Of a stretch of DNA of 64,000 nt, positions 28,901 through 42,800 are shown in pieces. The notes beneath the pieces are model-generated. The model saw nothing but the letters and a program-made list of their open reading frames with translations, did not search any database and was not told the DNA's origin. The stretch is from the NCBI GenBank assembly GCA_009869945.1, contig WIXG01000027.1, positions 186,001 through 250,000 on the forward strand. The letters run 5' to 3'. The stretch is from Mesaphorura yosii (taxonomy: Eukaryota; Arthropoda; Collembola; Poduromorpha; Tullbergiidae). How positions within the stretch are numbered: position 1 is the first letter of the stretch; every line of letters begins with the position of its first letter. A program made the translations under genes and the position numbers.

Positions 28901-30394
28901 GAAATATGAAATGTCGACCGCCATCGTCCATGAAACAATGAAAGCACCAATTGGCGTCATTACCAATATCTGGGTAGACTCGCATAACTAACAAGTTACT
29001 AGTATGTAAATATGAGCCTAAGCATTCGTTGCATTGCATTTATTAGACGGATTCGGAAACTTCGATTTGACAGATTAGACAGATGGTGTAGTCACTTTGT
29101 TACGTCATTTTCCGTAGTTGCACTGTGCACTTCAAAATCTTCAGAGGACAAATTTCCCTGAGCAAGTCGTGGGCTCTTTCAACATTCTTCCATCCATGCA
29201 TGTTTAAAAATCGTGCTTCATTTCCACTCAGATATTAACTTACAGAATTAAATTGCAAGAACACAAAATGCACAAGAACAATTGAAGAATGCACAAGAAC
29301 TGAATCAGAGGGATAGAGTCGTCTTCCTCATGTATGTGTAATAACCTAGATCAACGAAGGACAGAATAATGACATTATTAACAACTTTGGTCGGCTCATG
29401 AAAACATGACGATAAATAATATTTCAAAGGGCAATTCGCCATTCTTGGTCATCATCATACTGAAGTATCATTAGACAGGTATTTTTCATCCTCCGCTTAC
29501 AACCTCTGCATGTCAAAATTAAATGAGACTGCGATGGCTTCAGCTGAGCCAGTCGGTCTGTTTTGAGTATCTGCTTTGTTTATGAGCATGATCTGCGATC
29601 TGTGCGCATTGCTACGTTGCGGCAGGTTTGTCAGGTCAACGTTAAAAGCTACACAATACACACAATTAATGGTATGGCTCGGCCAATAATAATAAATATT
29701 TCAGCCACAGGAACGGAGAAATGAACGACAATAATAATTTCTTCGTCTCATCTAATCTTTTTGTCATCTTGCTTCATTTCATGCTATGGTTGTGGTTCAC
29801 TGGTTTCTTCAAGGGTCAAAGGCTGACAGCCGAACTATTATTGCTGTACCGAAAAATCATAATCTTTCTGAAAAGAGGACACAACCAAAAAATAAAATAA
29901 CGAAAAAATAACTTTAAGCACTTTTAAGGAATCAGAAAATCAGATTAGTTGTTCAAAGTTTAATCTATAAGCGGTTTGGATTTCTTTGCCTTTTACGGAT
30001 TCAGTCTCAATTCCAGGAAAAACCTGGCGAAAATTAAAAAGGAGGCTTATGATTTGCTGAGGCTTCCATTTCTCAGGGTGACCGCCAATGACGTCCGAAG
30101 TCTAACTGTGCAGAAAATTCCAGAACCAATAAATGACACAGGTCGTAGTTATTTGAAGTAGCACATATTATTCCCAGTCGGTCCTGGTGCAGACACTCTA
30201 ATTATATTGCAAACAAATCTTGTCATTTACTCGAGACATTCGATATGTTCGAACTTGGTAATCAAGATTGCATTCCTGTTCTCATTTTCGCCAATTTTCA
30301 GTCCGTAGCTATCCAGTGCCAGCGTCGAGAACCATAAGTTGAAGATCGAGAAGCCTCTTCACGCTTATACGCCCCAGTCGCAGCGTCTCCGCTC
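25971..30394. other. Intergenic or 5' regulatory DNA, nothing coding recognised
   Basis: Several frames of 60-138 codons exist on both strands, but none has flanking splice sites or recognisable motifs. A short CTG run lies near 27,200 and an ATAATA-rich patch near 27,715. A 12-base word is repeated at 29,268 and 29,289. The stretch probably contains regulatory sequence for the catenin gene downstream. Confidence 0.4.
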
Positions 30395-30447
30395 ATGTCC
30401 AACATGAACACAAATGCCGTTGCTGCCTCCGCGACCGACTCTTGTAT
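30395..30447 (+). other. p120ctn: Probable alternative first coding exon of the delta-catenin gene
   Basis: Within a GC-rich island at about 30.3-30.55 kb, ATG at 30,395 opens a frame of 17 codons (MSNMNTNAVAASATDSC) ending at a strong donor (TTGTAT then GTAAGT). It ends in phase 2, the same phase as the first exon at 33,828, so either can join the exon at 34,004 in frame. This suggests a second promoter giving a different N-terminus. The pairing is inferred; no transcript is available. Confidence 0.4.
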
Positions 30448-33400
30448 GTAAGTCTCGAACACCGCCAACGTCACCTTCAGCCTCTGCGGCAACTTTCTCT
30501 CTTCTGTGCTCGTGATCTTCTCTGGCGATGACAATAATTCGTGTATTTAGAACTGGCTGCAATGCGTCTCTTTGCTTAAGCTGAAAAGTTGATGCAAATG
30601 AAAAGTTAATTTGAAGATTCTTTAGTGGTTGTGCTTGTACAGTTTTTCTCGTCGTTTAGTCCTCTTTCTCCACTTCTCCTCCGCTGCTCACTCGTCTTGT
30701 CTTTGTATTTCTAGTGAATACGCCAAACTCGTGCCTTGTGTTCTCGAGATTAAATTAAAATAAGTTTCTTTGCATGGTGGTCTCGTCACTCCATTTTTGT
30801 GGAGGGCACTTGTTTATGGTCTTTGGTCCGCAGATTCCGAAAATACTGAGATTTTGTGTGAGTTGCAGGCAGAAACACGACGTGGGCATTGAGAAAGTAA
30901 GCGTAATCTGTCATCTTGCCCAAGCTCAAAACAGTCCAGGGCAGACAGTGTCACATAATCAGCTATAGTTAGGAGATTATGATCAAAGATCAAATTCGCG
31001 AAGCCTTTGAATGTTTGAATTCACAAAGTAGGAGTAATAAGAAAGAGGATTTGTGCGTTTGGACGGTACACCTAATAAATCGCGATTTATGAGTCTGCGC
31101 ACATAACCTCATTGTGCAACTTCGCCTTGACAAATCAAACATTAATTGCACATTGTGTACATTAAATCTTCAAATAACTTATGTAATTGCCATTATTCAG
31201 TGGACGGACAGCGGTCATTTTATAGTCTAGATTTATTATCAATTCACAGAGCAGAACAAAACAAAAGCAGGGCCAGTGGCAAGTCATAAAACAAACAAAC
31301 AATCGAAAGATTGACGCTTTCGACTTTTTGAGAAACCATCGAATCCTCTGCACAATGCTGATCTCAGATCAGAGGAGACGGACTTCAGAGCCGACAATTC
31401 CAAAGACACAGCGTGCAGAACGAGACCATGTAATGACTCTCGTCTGTTCCTCACAATGAGATCATAAATTTTATTTGAGACTTGAGTTGCATGTTGTGGT
31501 TAGAATCAATCAACAAAAGCGGACCACTTACATGACGTACACGTTGAGTAGCCCGGAAATAAAACGCAGTCGTATAGAGTCAGGAACTCCTGCACTTTTG
31601 AACTTTGGTGACTGACCACAAGAATCTAATCAGCAGGACGAGGTAATGAGGTTTACTGTTAGCTCCTGCACCCTGGGGAACTAACTTGTTAGGCAGTAGA
31701 CATGCCAACCTGCAGGTTGCGTGTTTTGTCTGTGCAACTTTGACCTTTACCTTACCCTGCACTTGCCACTTATATTTTCCAGCAGGAATAATGCCATGTA
31801 ATGAATTATGTTCGTGAAACGATAGTCGTGGATAATTATGAGTATAGGCGGACCTCCCAGAGCTTATGAGATCTAATAACTTAATAAAAGGAAATATGAC
31901 AAACGAATGTCCAGCGCGTGTATAATGTCATTTTATCCTAGAGAAGTTAAAGGGATCAAAGTCTCTATTCTGCGTTCTGAATTCGGATTATTTGAATGGT
32001 CTCGGACAGGCCAACTTCATCCCGGCTTCGATTATTGCTTGTATCGTCCGATTGATCTGTCGATCGCACAGTTTCGTATCACGTATATTACTCAGTGTTT
32101 AAATTGGTTTGTATAGTCATTGAGTCCTGAAATTGCTAATTTGCAAATACTAAGACCTTCACGTGTGTTTTCTCCTTCTTGCTCTGTTTGGATCCGTCTT
32201 TCGCAAGTAGTTTGGTAAGCAGACAAGTAAAGGAACAGCGTCAGGAACGAACCATCACACGCACTGAAGTCACGTCCCACAGGTTGGTTACTTGGTGTTG
32301 GTGTTTTGTGCTCGTGTTGTTCATGTCCGTCCACAAAGGACATCATGTCCATAAAATCAAATGCGAAACACGCCTGCCATTTTCCATTTGCGCTTTTTGC
32401 ATCGCAAGCTCTTCCTGGGAAATGGAAGGGGAAGATAAAAATATTTTTTTCGCATTCTTCCTCTCATTGTTGAGCATTGAAGAGAATAGAGAAATGCAAG
32501 CACGGATTTGAGTTGTTAGTTGTTATTTGTGTTGTTCGTCCAACTTTTATGACCTGCCACTACTATCGCCTTCTCCCTTCGACTTGAGTTGAGTTAGGTT
32601 ACTGGCTGTTGCTCATCTGCCGTCGAGTCGTCAAGTGTATTACTAAATTGCTATTATTATTTGTAAGGTGTAATAATTTAATGGACTGACGATGAGACGC
32701 AACACGTAATTGTTATTGTAAGAGATTTGTAATGATAGATAATCATACCCATTCATTATCGTAATAAGCTAATTTCATTACACTAACGCTGACACGGGTT
32801 TGCGATGTTTAGTATAGCTCTGTTTAGTATGGCTCTGCTCTGTTGGTTCAAAAATTGAAGAACTTGCTCCTTTTGTTGACTTTTGCTTTGATTGTGAGTT
32901 TAGCCTTTGTTTTCTTTGACATATCACATATGCGACCCGAGCACTTTATTCCGACTGCAGAGAAAAAATGATGATGTGGCCTAAATTTTTAGCATCTTTC
33001 ATGCATCACACTCGGAGTGAAAGAGTTTCCACATTTTGAAAAACGCTTTTACACCATCGAAAAGAGCTCCTTGCAAAAACAAACCGTGATCTCTGCCCTC
33101 TACTCAACCTTTGTTGCCATTTATAGAAATCTGCGAGGAAACTTCTGCTTGCAGTCTTCTCGGCTCCACTCCGCATTCGTCTTGCTCTTTTCTTTGCATC
33201 CGTCGTCAGTATTTTATGTTCCATTGTGTTTAGTTTTATTATTGTTTTTATTTCTGGATTTACTTTATTTTATACCTCACAAGCAAATGGCAACTCAGAC
33301 TCAGCGAATTTCTTGCGATACGAGCACCATGTAACATGCTAGGCTAGGCTGGGCCAGACAGGCGTGAAACAGTTCATAAACGAACCAACGCGCGTCATAC

Positions 33401-33827
33401 ATCATATCTCATCCAGTTTGCGAATTCACTGACATGAGAAGTCGCCACACTCCATCCTCTTACATCTTGCATGGCCATGTACCAGTTCATTGTTCATTGC
33501 GTTGTGAGCGATACATTTTAAAATCAAATTCGAAAGAATAAGAAAATGAGTCACTGGCGTCAATTTCTTTTCTCATTTCTTCTTGTGTTGTCGAAGCTGA
33601 AGCTCCACATTCTTTGCAATTCCGTCATCGTTCTTCAACCCTCCACGTTTGACGTTTTGCATTGCCGTGAATGTGACTTGCTAATGATGAAAATCGTCAA
33701 AATTAAGTGATCGATTTTGTCACATATCCCCGTCATAGCTATATTTTGAGTTTAAGCACCGACTTCTGCCTGTTCGGCTTGTGTTAAGCCATTGTTAATC
33801 ATCGATATTCCTTTCACCCTCGCAAAA
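30448..33827. other. Non-coding; probable promoter or 5' intron of the delta-catenin gene
   Basis: No convincing plus-strand exon is seen. A minus-strand block at 31,532-31,589 is bounded by splice-like signals and reads EFLTLYDCVLFPGYSTCTS, but stands alone. Two 15-base copies of TGTTTAGTAT(A/G)GCTC lie in tandem at 32,806-32,835. CTAGGCTAGGCTGG occurs near 33,340. Confidence 0.35.
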
Positions 33828-36800
33828 ATGTACGGCACGTTGAAGTAAGTAAAAGGGCAACACATTTGGTTAGAAATTATGCCAGGGTCGCGCTCAAACT
33901 CCTCAATTAATTAACCACAGGCATTCTGACATTACACGTGTTTTGTGATTTTTTGCACATTTTCTATGAACTCAATAATTAATACTTTTATTTGTTCGTG
34001 CAGAAGCAAAGGCGATGCGACATCTTTCCCTACAACAAATGGCCATAATAAAACCGCACTCTCAACAGCAGCTTCAGACCTCAATCGTCAGCAGCAGCAA
34101 CATCTCCATAGCAGCAGCAATTACAGTAACATTACAAGTGGCTCCTCGACTCTGCCAAGTCTGAGCAAAACACTTCATCACCACCACATTAATAATCTTG
34201 GCGTTGATTCATCATCAAATTCACAACTCATTTCACGGACACTTAAGCACCACTCTAGCACACAGCAGGTGAGTACGGTACAAATTTGAGTAGAAATACA
34301 AGCTGTTTACATACGCAGCACAGACCAAATGACAAACATATTCCTCCTAACGTGACGTGACGCGCGGCTTCAGTGCGTATTTAGTCGATTTTGATACGAA
34401 ATGATCTAACTTCGAGGGGAAGATTGAGAATGAATGAGATTTTATAACCCTCGAGTTTTGCTGATGACGTTGGAACGAGAAAGACTTTATCTTTTACTTG
34501 CGCTTGCACAGAAGATAAAATAAAGTTGGCCTCTAATAACAACCCAAACACAACCTAATTTTGAACGATTTGATAAGCAATTTCTCACTACGACGGTGTA
34601 GGGCCAAAACTTCACAATTTATCCTTATTTGTAGAGTACACTCTCTGATTTTAATGCAATGTGGTAGTTTAGTCGGACCATAGTTCCGGGAGTTCCGGTA
34701 TCTTTTGTAAGTTTTTGACTGATCGGCAGTGAGAATCCGCTTTGTTTTTTGCCGTGCAGGAGACCAGAATCACTCAAGTAGTCCGTGAGTTCCAGCAGAT
34801 GGGTCCAGAGGGTCAGCAAATGGATTACTCAGGAGTATCACGTTCAAACCAAGTGGGTGTTCAAGGTGCTGACTATATGCAAGCTGGAAGTGGCTATGGT
34901 ACAAACCCTCGACCCCACTACCCACCCGCCAACGCCGTAGTGGACCACAACATGGTGGGCTACGACCCGGCCTTGATGCAAGATCCGTACTACGCAAGAG
35001 CCCAACTCCCGCCAGACGCCGCAGGTTAGCCGCACACTTCTGTCGCTTGACTAATTAGCAACCTAAGCAGACGCAGCGTTTGATTACATAAAGAAAATAG
35101 CATTGGGATACTGCTGCAAGAGAGAAATATGAAGCTGTGTACGATAATTGTATACAAAGTGCAGCATGAATGGATTTCACTCCCATTAAAATGTGAAAAA
35201 TGTACGAGGGGATGGAATTTAATGAGATTTTTTATTGCGACAATTTTTGGCTGTCAAAGTCCCAGCGCAATTGCGGCAACAAAGAAATGCTCTCATTAAA
35301 AGCACGGCAAAATGTCTGGAACACGCAATGAAAGGCTTAAAGACAATGCAAATGAGGGAGTTTTCTTTTATCTTGCGGTGTAATGAGTCATGGCAAAATG
35401 GCGACGCTGCTGTGAATTAGAATTGTATGGTTGCATGCTGTGTTATGTGATACGTACTTAATTTGTCATAGATTATGTTCATTTATGTTTGGCATGTGTT
35501 TGAATGTTTTTGTTTTATTATGTTGATTTTGCTGATGCGGCGTTAGGGCGTAATTATGCTGGCTACCCTACGACATCAGGAGTGAACAATGATGGCGGTA
35601 GCGCAGGCAGCTACAGAGATTATGAACACTATCCCGAATATCAGACAAATTATCACGCTGGCGGAGGAGAGCACGGTGGCCATACACTCAGATCTACGTC
35701 CGGCCACAGTGGGCTCGTGCATGCCGGCACTGGAGCGTATGCCGAGTATCGCCACTATCCCGATCGACCTGGCTCGCCAATATCGCAGAGCGAGAGATCC
35801 GAGTCACCGTCTCGAATGCCCAACCATTCAGGTAGCCAAAGAGATTTGTTTGCTTTCCGTTCATTCGCTTCCACCCTGCATCCTTCTCTTTCTCGATTTA
35901 CGTTTGTTTTGAAACCAATGAAGAGTGCGGCGCAATTTGTCTATTAAGTTCTTTAATTATTCATGCGCCATGCCGCGCATATACTTAATACTTTCTCCTT
36001 CCTTTGCCCGCATTACCTGTGCGGCGTACGATGTCTGGCCACAAATTGTGCAGAATCGCGATAGAACGAACCCGAACGTCCAAAGAGGTGATGCACTTAG
36101 AAGACAGAAGGCCAGTTCAGAGAAAGTGTTTCTTTGCATAGCAGCTCGCTTCTTCATCTCCTATTTTTGCTTTTCCTTCTCGTTGTCGCTTGACTCAATT
36201 TGCATGTTATGCAGCCGACGGGACCCGTTCACTCTGGTCACGAGCGCTTCGAGATTCCGAATTTTGACCGGTTTGCCCACCCATGTGCGCATATCTTCCT
36301 TGAATCTACCAACATGTTCATGCAGATGATTTATAAGCTTCTGCCGTACGAATACCATGATTAACTAAATTCTGGATTCATTGATTTGACCAAAATTCAG
36401 AGTTGTGTTACGCATGCATGACTGCGTGAGTAGACAGTAGAGTTGAAATCGCAACCCGTGCGAAAGTGAGTTAAGGCTTGGGAATTTGCCTAGCTCGGAT
36501 TTCAGCATGTCTGGAGAGAGTAAAGCGAGACGAGAAAATTAAGAAAGATTCGAGTCAGACTGTGGCTACTTGAGACAGGGAACTTGAGTTGACAAAGTTT
36601 AGATGTTTAACATGACAAAAATTGGTGTCACGCTTCGCGTTCATCGCTTGTAACCCTGCTAACCAAGTTTCCAGACGCCAAACCTAGAGACGAAAGACAG
36701 CAACGTGTAAACACTACAAAACAAGGATAGGATGAGGACCGACTTTCCGCGATTGTTTTCCATTTCGATTATCATTATCATTCCGACTGTGCTCCGAATG

Positions 36801-39800
36801 CCTCTTGTTCGCTCGCAAACAACACTTCGAGTCGGGGATTTCTAATCTAAAATTTATACGTGACATGATCATTTCGTGTACTATCCATTCGGGCGCGGTT
36901 GCGGTAATGCGTCTTTCCGCAATTTAGTCCTCCTTGGTGAACTTGATCATAATGCGGCCGGAGACTCAAAGCATCATTGCGATTGTTCCAGTTCTCATCT
37001 CATTAACATAAATTACTTTCCATTTCCATCGTCTCGGTTTGTTTTTGAACGAGACTACAAAATCAATAAGCTTGTGCTTGTTTAAGATAGTTGTATGCCA
37101 CATGACTAGAGACAAGGATGTTTGCATCTGCACACTTAATTTAAATGGGAGACATGGGCACAGTATTATTTAGCAGTCAGGCACAGGCGAATGGCTGTCG
37201 TCTGGAGGAAGGAGAAAAATATGACAGTTGGGTTGAATAATAAAAGATGAATGTGTCCCAGATTCTCCATTTTATTGCCATTTACATGCCATGAACTTTT
37301 ATAATCTCTTTTAATGAAAAACTCCCCTACTTTTTATCTGCGCAACGTCTCATAGGCAGTTTACTGTCGTATTTTTTCGCAAACGAGCCAAGATTCGTAA
37401 TTTATTTTTGATAAGATTTTACAGTAAAATTATTGTCAACTGTCTCGACTCGTCTCCTCGTTAAGAAAGGAAGAGAGTCGGAAAGAGACCAGGTAGTTGT
37501 AACTTTTACAATGTGACTCGTAAACATTTTACCCATTCGCATTCGCTGTTTAATGGTGCGATATTAAATTTTGCGCATCGAACTCTTGGTCATTAGCTCA
37601 CATTTGAGTATCTATCTTCTCATCGCGGATCCCCAATCAGAATCGACTTGCGTCTTTTGCAAGGAAACATTGTAGGATGCTGTGTCTGTATCTGTGGATT
37701 GAGTGAGTGAAATGAGTCGAATTGTAAAGACAAAAAATCTCTTAGAACATCAATGACGTGCAAATATGATGTTGAGGATTCTGAAGACTGCAGTTGGGAA
37801 GATGAACAAGTTAATGGTAAATATATAGACAACTTTTTCAGGTTCTTTTTCTTGTGAAAAGAAAATTCGGTATTGAATTACATTACTTGCCAGGCAGCCG
37901 AGTCTGGGAATGGGAAAGCCAGTCGTACTTGTAGATTTTTTAAATTGGAGGAAACACTTCGCATTACGTGTATGTACACACAGACTGGAGCTAGATGAGA
38001 AATTCGATCTGTTCCAGCAAAGCCAATTTTTATCATGGCGAAATTCTTGCAATGCGTAGCGTGCAGCAGTGCAGGAAATGTGTATTTAACTGAACTGTAC
38101 CTGACTTGACTGTGGCGTGGCTGTGATGCCGTGAGTCGTGGAATGATATATATTGTTTGTACATTTTACACATTCCATTTGGAGGAAGTGACAGCCTCCG
38201 CCGCGTGATTCGTCCTAGTTGCTCCCTGTTTCGCACTTGTGTGTGCAGTACGACTGGACGAAAGAATTCATGTGGACAAAAGTTCAGACGGACCCTTCTC
38301 AGGAAGCTCGAAAGCAAAACATTTGCACTGACCAGACGGAGATGAAACCGTCGTTTAGTATTGGTTTCACTCAAAAGCCTGTTCGTGGTGCCTTTTCACC
38401 AGTCTTGTATTTTGGGTTTTAGTTTCTTGGCTTTTGTGTCACAAGTCAAATCTTTGATTCTAATTTCATGAGTTACACAGTGTCCCGCGTGCTTAGTGTA
38501 CATATGGACTTTTCATACGAACCTCGTTTCGCACGATCTTCGTTAGTACAAGTGTATGGCCAAACCATACATAATATACAACCCGGGTCGGGGTATTGAT
38601 GCAGTCTTAGAAAATGAATAGCGCTATAAGGTTATGGTTCAACATACTCACTAGATGATGATGCCAATGGTGATGATGATCTTGGTTACGGTTACATTAC
38701 ATTATTTGTACACACGAACTGTGAATCATCCTGTTTTCGGCGGCGCCGTTGTCGCGGTATTCGCACGGGCAACTTCCAATGCATAATATCACCAGCCTCT
38801 TCATCGTCGCATCTGCCTCGTCGGTAGCTTAACATAATGGAAAGATGAAGAAGTCAAGCGAAGAAAAAGTTCCCCGGAAAAACAACATGAAAGCAAAATA
38901 GCACAGCTTCTCTTCGAGTTCTTCATATTTACAGAGACCGGGCACGGACATTGGAGCATTTTTCAGTATTTTTCTGTTCTGGTTTCTTGTTCATCCGCAT
39001 CTGCATCTTCTCCTCCGAGAAGTCATACTCTCCAGCATTGTTGTTCATTGTGTTTGCCTGCTGCTCAGCCTCCGCAACCCACATCCTCTCTCGTACACAG
39101 ATAACCTTTTTAAAAATTCTCATCCCGTAAAACTTAAGACTTTCTTTCCTGTTTGGTGTGCATGTCTTAATTTATTCTTTCAGTTCCCCGAAAAGTTCCC
39201 GGAGCACGGCACCAACCGGCAGACATGACATTACATTTTCAGTTCAAGTGTATGAGCAGTGTAGCATTATTACGCAGTATAATTAATGATCAAGTTTCCT
39301 ACCGTATTTCTTTCACTTGAGTTTTATACGTAATGTTTATAATTTTTCGCCATTTCGCGTTTGTTCTTTATTCAGCGCCTCGTCAGCCGTCAGCCTCCGT
39401 GAACTTCTACCCGCAGAACAGCGCTCGGGTTTTTGTGCGTCTTGAGTGGTTGAGGTGTGCGAGAAACCCTTTAAAGGCACTCTACATTTAGCGCCCTCGA
39501 AAAATCTTTATGAGGTTGCTTTGCTGATGATTTTATACGAGTTCGTTTTATGTGTTTGTTCTTGCGTCAGACATGGTTACGTCGAAGGATTAAATGCGGA
39601 CACGTCAAAAGCGAGCTTTCCCTCGCTCTATTTTATTATTGGTGTCAAACGCAATGCGTCATCGGCAACATCTGCGAACCACTGGCTGCTAGACTTTAAT
39701 TGATATCCAACAAAGGACGAGCTAAAAGCTTCAAACTCTGGACTATGTAAGCCTTACTTGTCAACATCACAAATTGTGGCCACGAACGACGCTTAGATGA

Positions 39801-42800
39801 CAGCTACCTTTTGCGGAATACAAGTTTAAAACAGGAAAGGGAAATGTGATGCGCCGCTGCAATGTTAATTCTACGTGTGAGCAGCTGAAGATTGATGTAG
39901 TGATGGATAATTACGTGTTAGTCGTACAGAAATGACAAGCTCAAAGAACCAAGTTACCGCACACTGCACAGCGACGTCTTATTACTGTACATAAACTGGT
40001 TGTCGGCTCGAATCCACCTGCGCCCATGAAATGAAAACTTTGCAAATTGGGATTTACGACGACGCCGACAAAACGAAGCCGAATGAAAGAAGGGAGAGAA
40101 AATGAGTTGCAAAAATGCGGAGTGCAAAATGGAATATATATTTGGGCAGGAGGGTTCGAAGTAAATGAAAAGGGTCTTGAGTGAGTTCGTGGCTAATTTT
40201 AAAAAATTGAAATTCTGTGAGGCAGAAAAAAAACCGTGGGATGGAGGGAACAAGGAAAACGCAAGGCAAAAGTCAGAGTCGTGGGATGCGAACATAGTGC
40301 AGGCAGTCAACAATGCTATAAAAAGAACAATAATACATAAAAAATATCAAGTAAAGGAAGCTGATGCGCCTGTGTCCATGCACTGTCAGGAATTGAGCTA
40401 TAAAAATAGGAATGTGCTGCGTTCTTAATTATACACCACCACAAAAGGCAGAAAACATCGTAAATAATGATGGGTCTACGACGAACCTTAATAAAAGTCA
40501 ACTAAATGAGGGTCGAACCGAAAAATCATGGAAGTGTGACCAAACATAAAATCTCTACACTACAATGAGCTTTATTATTATTGATCTCGCGCAGTAATTG
40601 TCGTGTTGTGCGATGCGCTTTGTAGTTTCTCATAGTTAAAAATTCATGGTGGATTTTATTTCTGCTCGTACCCATGCGCAGCCTCTACAATAAATCTCTT
40701 TTCAATTTGTGTTGTGATTCTCTATTGCTGAGCTGACGATTCTAAATTAAAATTAAACTAATTTGGGCTCTGTTTCGTCTGCCATTGCATAGCATGGTTC
40801 AGGTACACGGATGAGATGGGAAAAATTTAATATCTATTCCTAGTACAACGATCTGCGATGCCACGTATGCTACGCTAAATACCAGAATACCTTTCCAAAG
40901 ACCAAAGATACTTAGTACCACATTGAACCTTTGTTCATTCTGACTTTTACCTTTGCATTGGAACTGAAACTGACGCAGTACTTAATACGTATTAGCGCCG
41001 CAAATTTTGATTACTTTTGGTTTGTTGTTCCGAGCATCAAGAACTCGGCAAGCTTTTTACAAAGACAAACGAACTGCAAAACAAAACAACCGCTTTTGTA
41101 AAATGGAAATATTCCAGAGTGAAAAACGAACGAATACGAATTGTGGCTTGAAACGAAACTTTTGAAGTGTGAATTGAATGTAAAAGGTTGTGTAGCGCGA
41201 CGCGTGGAATGAAAGCAGTTAATCGATTGATTCAATTAGCGAACTGCGCTAAACTTCCCAAACTACGTGCGACTGCCCGCAGTGCAGTGTGGGTGTTGGT
41301 GCCTGTTAATTCCGGAGAAAGAGCTACTTTGAGATTTCATGGTTTGTGGTGAAAATTCGGTCGGGGTCAAGCGCAGAGCATGCCCAGAACGTGTCTCTAC
41401 ATTCGACTCAGCACAGGTAAACAGCACTCAGCCTTCCTGGCTTCTTTAGCTCCAGACTATTTTTAACTCAGTTGTCTTTTGGCTCTTCGGTATCATAATG
41501 AGTGTCTGTCAGCCTGTCTCGCGACAGATCGAAACTAATGTGGCAAAAATTAATTTCTCTTACTCACATTAAACATCCGTTCGCCTAAGTAAGTCAGTGC
41601 GTTATTCAAGTAGACCTGAGACGAATCTTTATATTTACACAAGAATTGAGTTTAGTTTTTCTCGTGACATAAAAGATCGGCAAAGTTATCGGCCATATGT
41701 CTCAGCTCCGTTTACGGCCGTTCGGGTTCAACTTTTGTGCTGAATCTTGCAAATGTTACAAATTGCATGTCGTTCACGTTTGTTATTACAATTTTACTGC
41801 TTTTCTCACCATCAAATGTGGACGCAGCGTAGCGCTGAAAATGTGCGTGTAATTTTGAGGACATTAATTCGGCTCTAATTGAGTCTTGATACATGAAATA
41901 AAAGATAAAGATAATGGCTTAACTTCAGGTTCCGGCCAGTTTTATTTGCGGAAGCCACACGCGTACATTCACATCAAATTACGTTTTCTTTTTGCGGAGT
42001 TCAACTCATGATGGTCAGAGTTGATCTAGAGTTGTTAAAGTGCCCGGGCTTCGCCATCACAAAGTGTGTACCTTCATTTTTTGTTGAAATTCCTAACGTT
42101 GTGTCTTTGTGCCAATGCAAAGTGCCCTACAAAAGCTTAGAAACTAAGAGGAGAGGCGTGAGAAGCATTCCAGTTCCGCTCTTGAGAAGTCCAGATCTCA
42201 TGCCTTTGTACCCTGTGGTCGAAGGCTTCGGCTGGGATGGACCAGCGGGGTGCGCGACTGTGGAGCGGACTGCGTGATCTCGAGTCCATTCCGCAAAGTG
42301 TGACAGGAAAACATAAACACAGGCAAAAATTCATTGCAACCCAATCCAATACTGTGGAATGCAGTGACAACTACAAAAGTTACTTACTGGTGCAATTTTT
42401 GAGTAGGAAATCGTTTTCATTTTTTATTCGTCTCGTGCAAAGACGTTTTCTTCTGCGAAAGGCACATTGCGTAAGCGTAAGTTGGCAGGATTCCAGAACA
42501 GACAGCCACACTCGCTTGACGCCTTCCATTTCCAAGATATTACGCGAAAGGCAGTTTGCTGTTACTTTATTAAATATATATCATCGTCGGCCCGTGGTGC
42601 ACAACTTTCGCTTCTTGCGTTTTCCCAGGACACGTCTTGTTTATGTCGTGATAATCTCCTATAAAGCATTTCTTAATACCAATTCATTTTCAGTAGATTA
42701 GTTGTCGGGATGCTGCTAATGCTCATGTAATAATAATCAAGTTCTACTCGAGTTGAGCGTATGCTGAGTGCGAAGAAAATCAAGCTTATCAATTTACCAT

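Noticed and set aside
38249-38422. Possible exon after a GTGTGTGCAG acceptor in the catenin intron
   Set aside because: In the phase needed to join exon 4 it soon hits a stop; the long frame is in a different phase and has no donor.
40005-40030. tRNA-like B-box (GGCTCGAATCC)
   Set aside because: No A-box or paired acceptor stem lies upstream.
40165-40428. Plus-strand frame of 87 codons inside the large catenin intron
   Set aside because: It is purine-rich and open but lacks splice partners and motifs; read as intron sequence.
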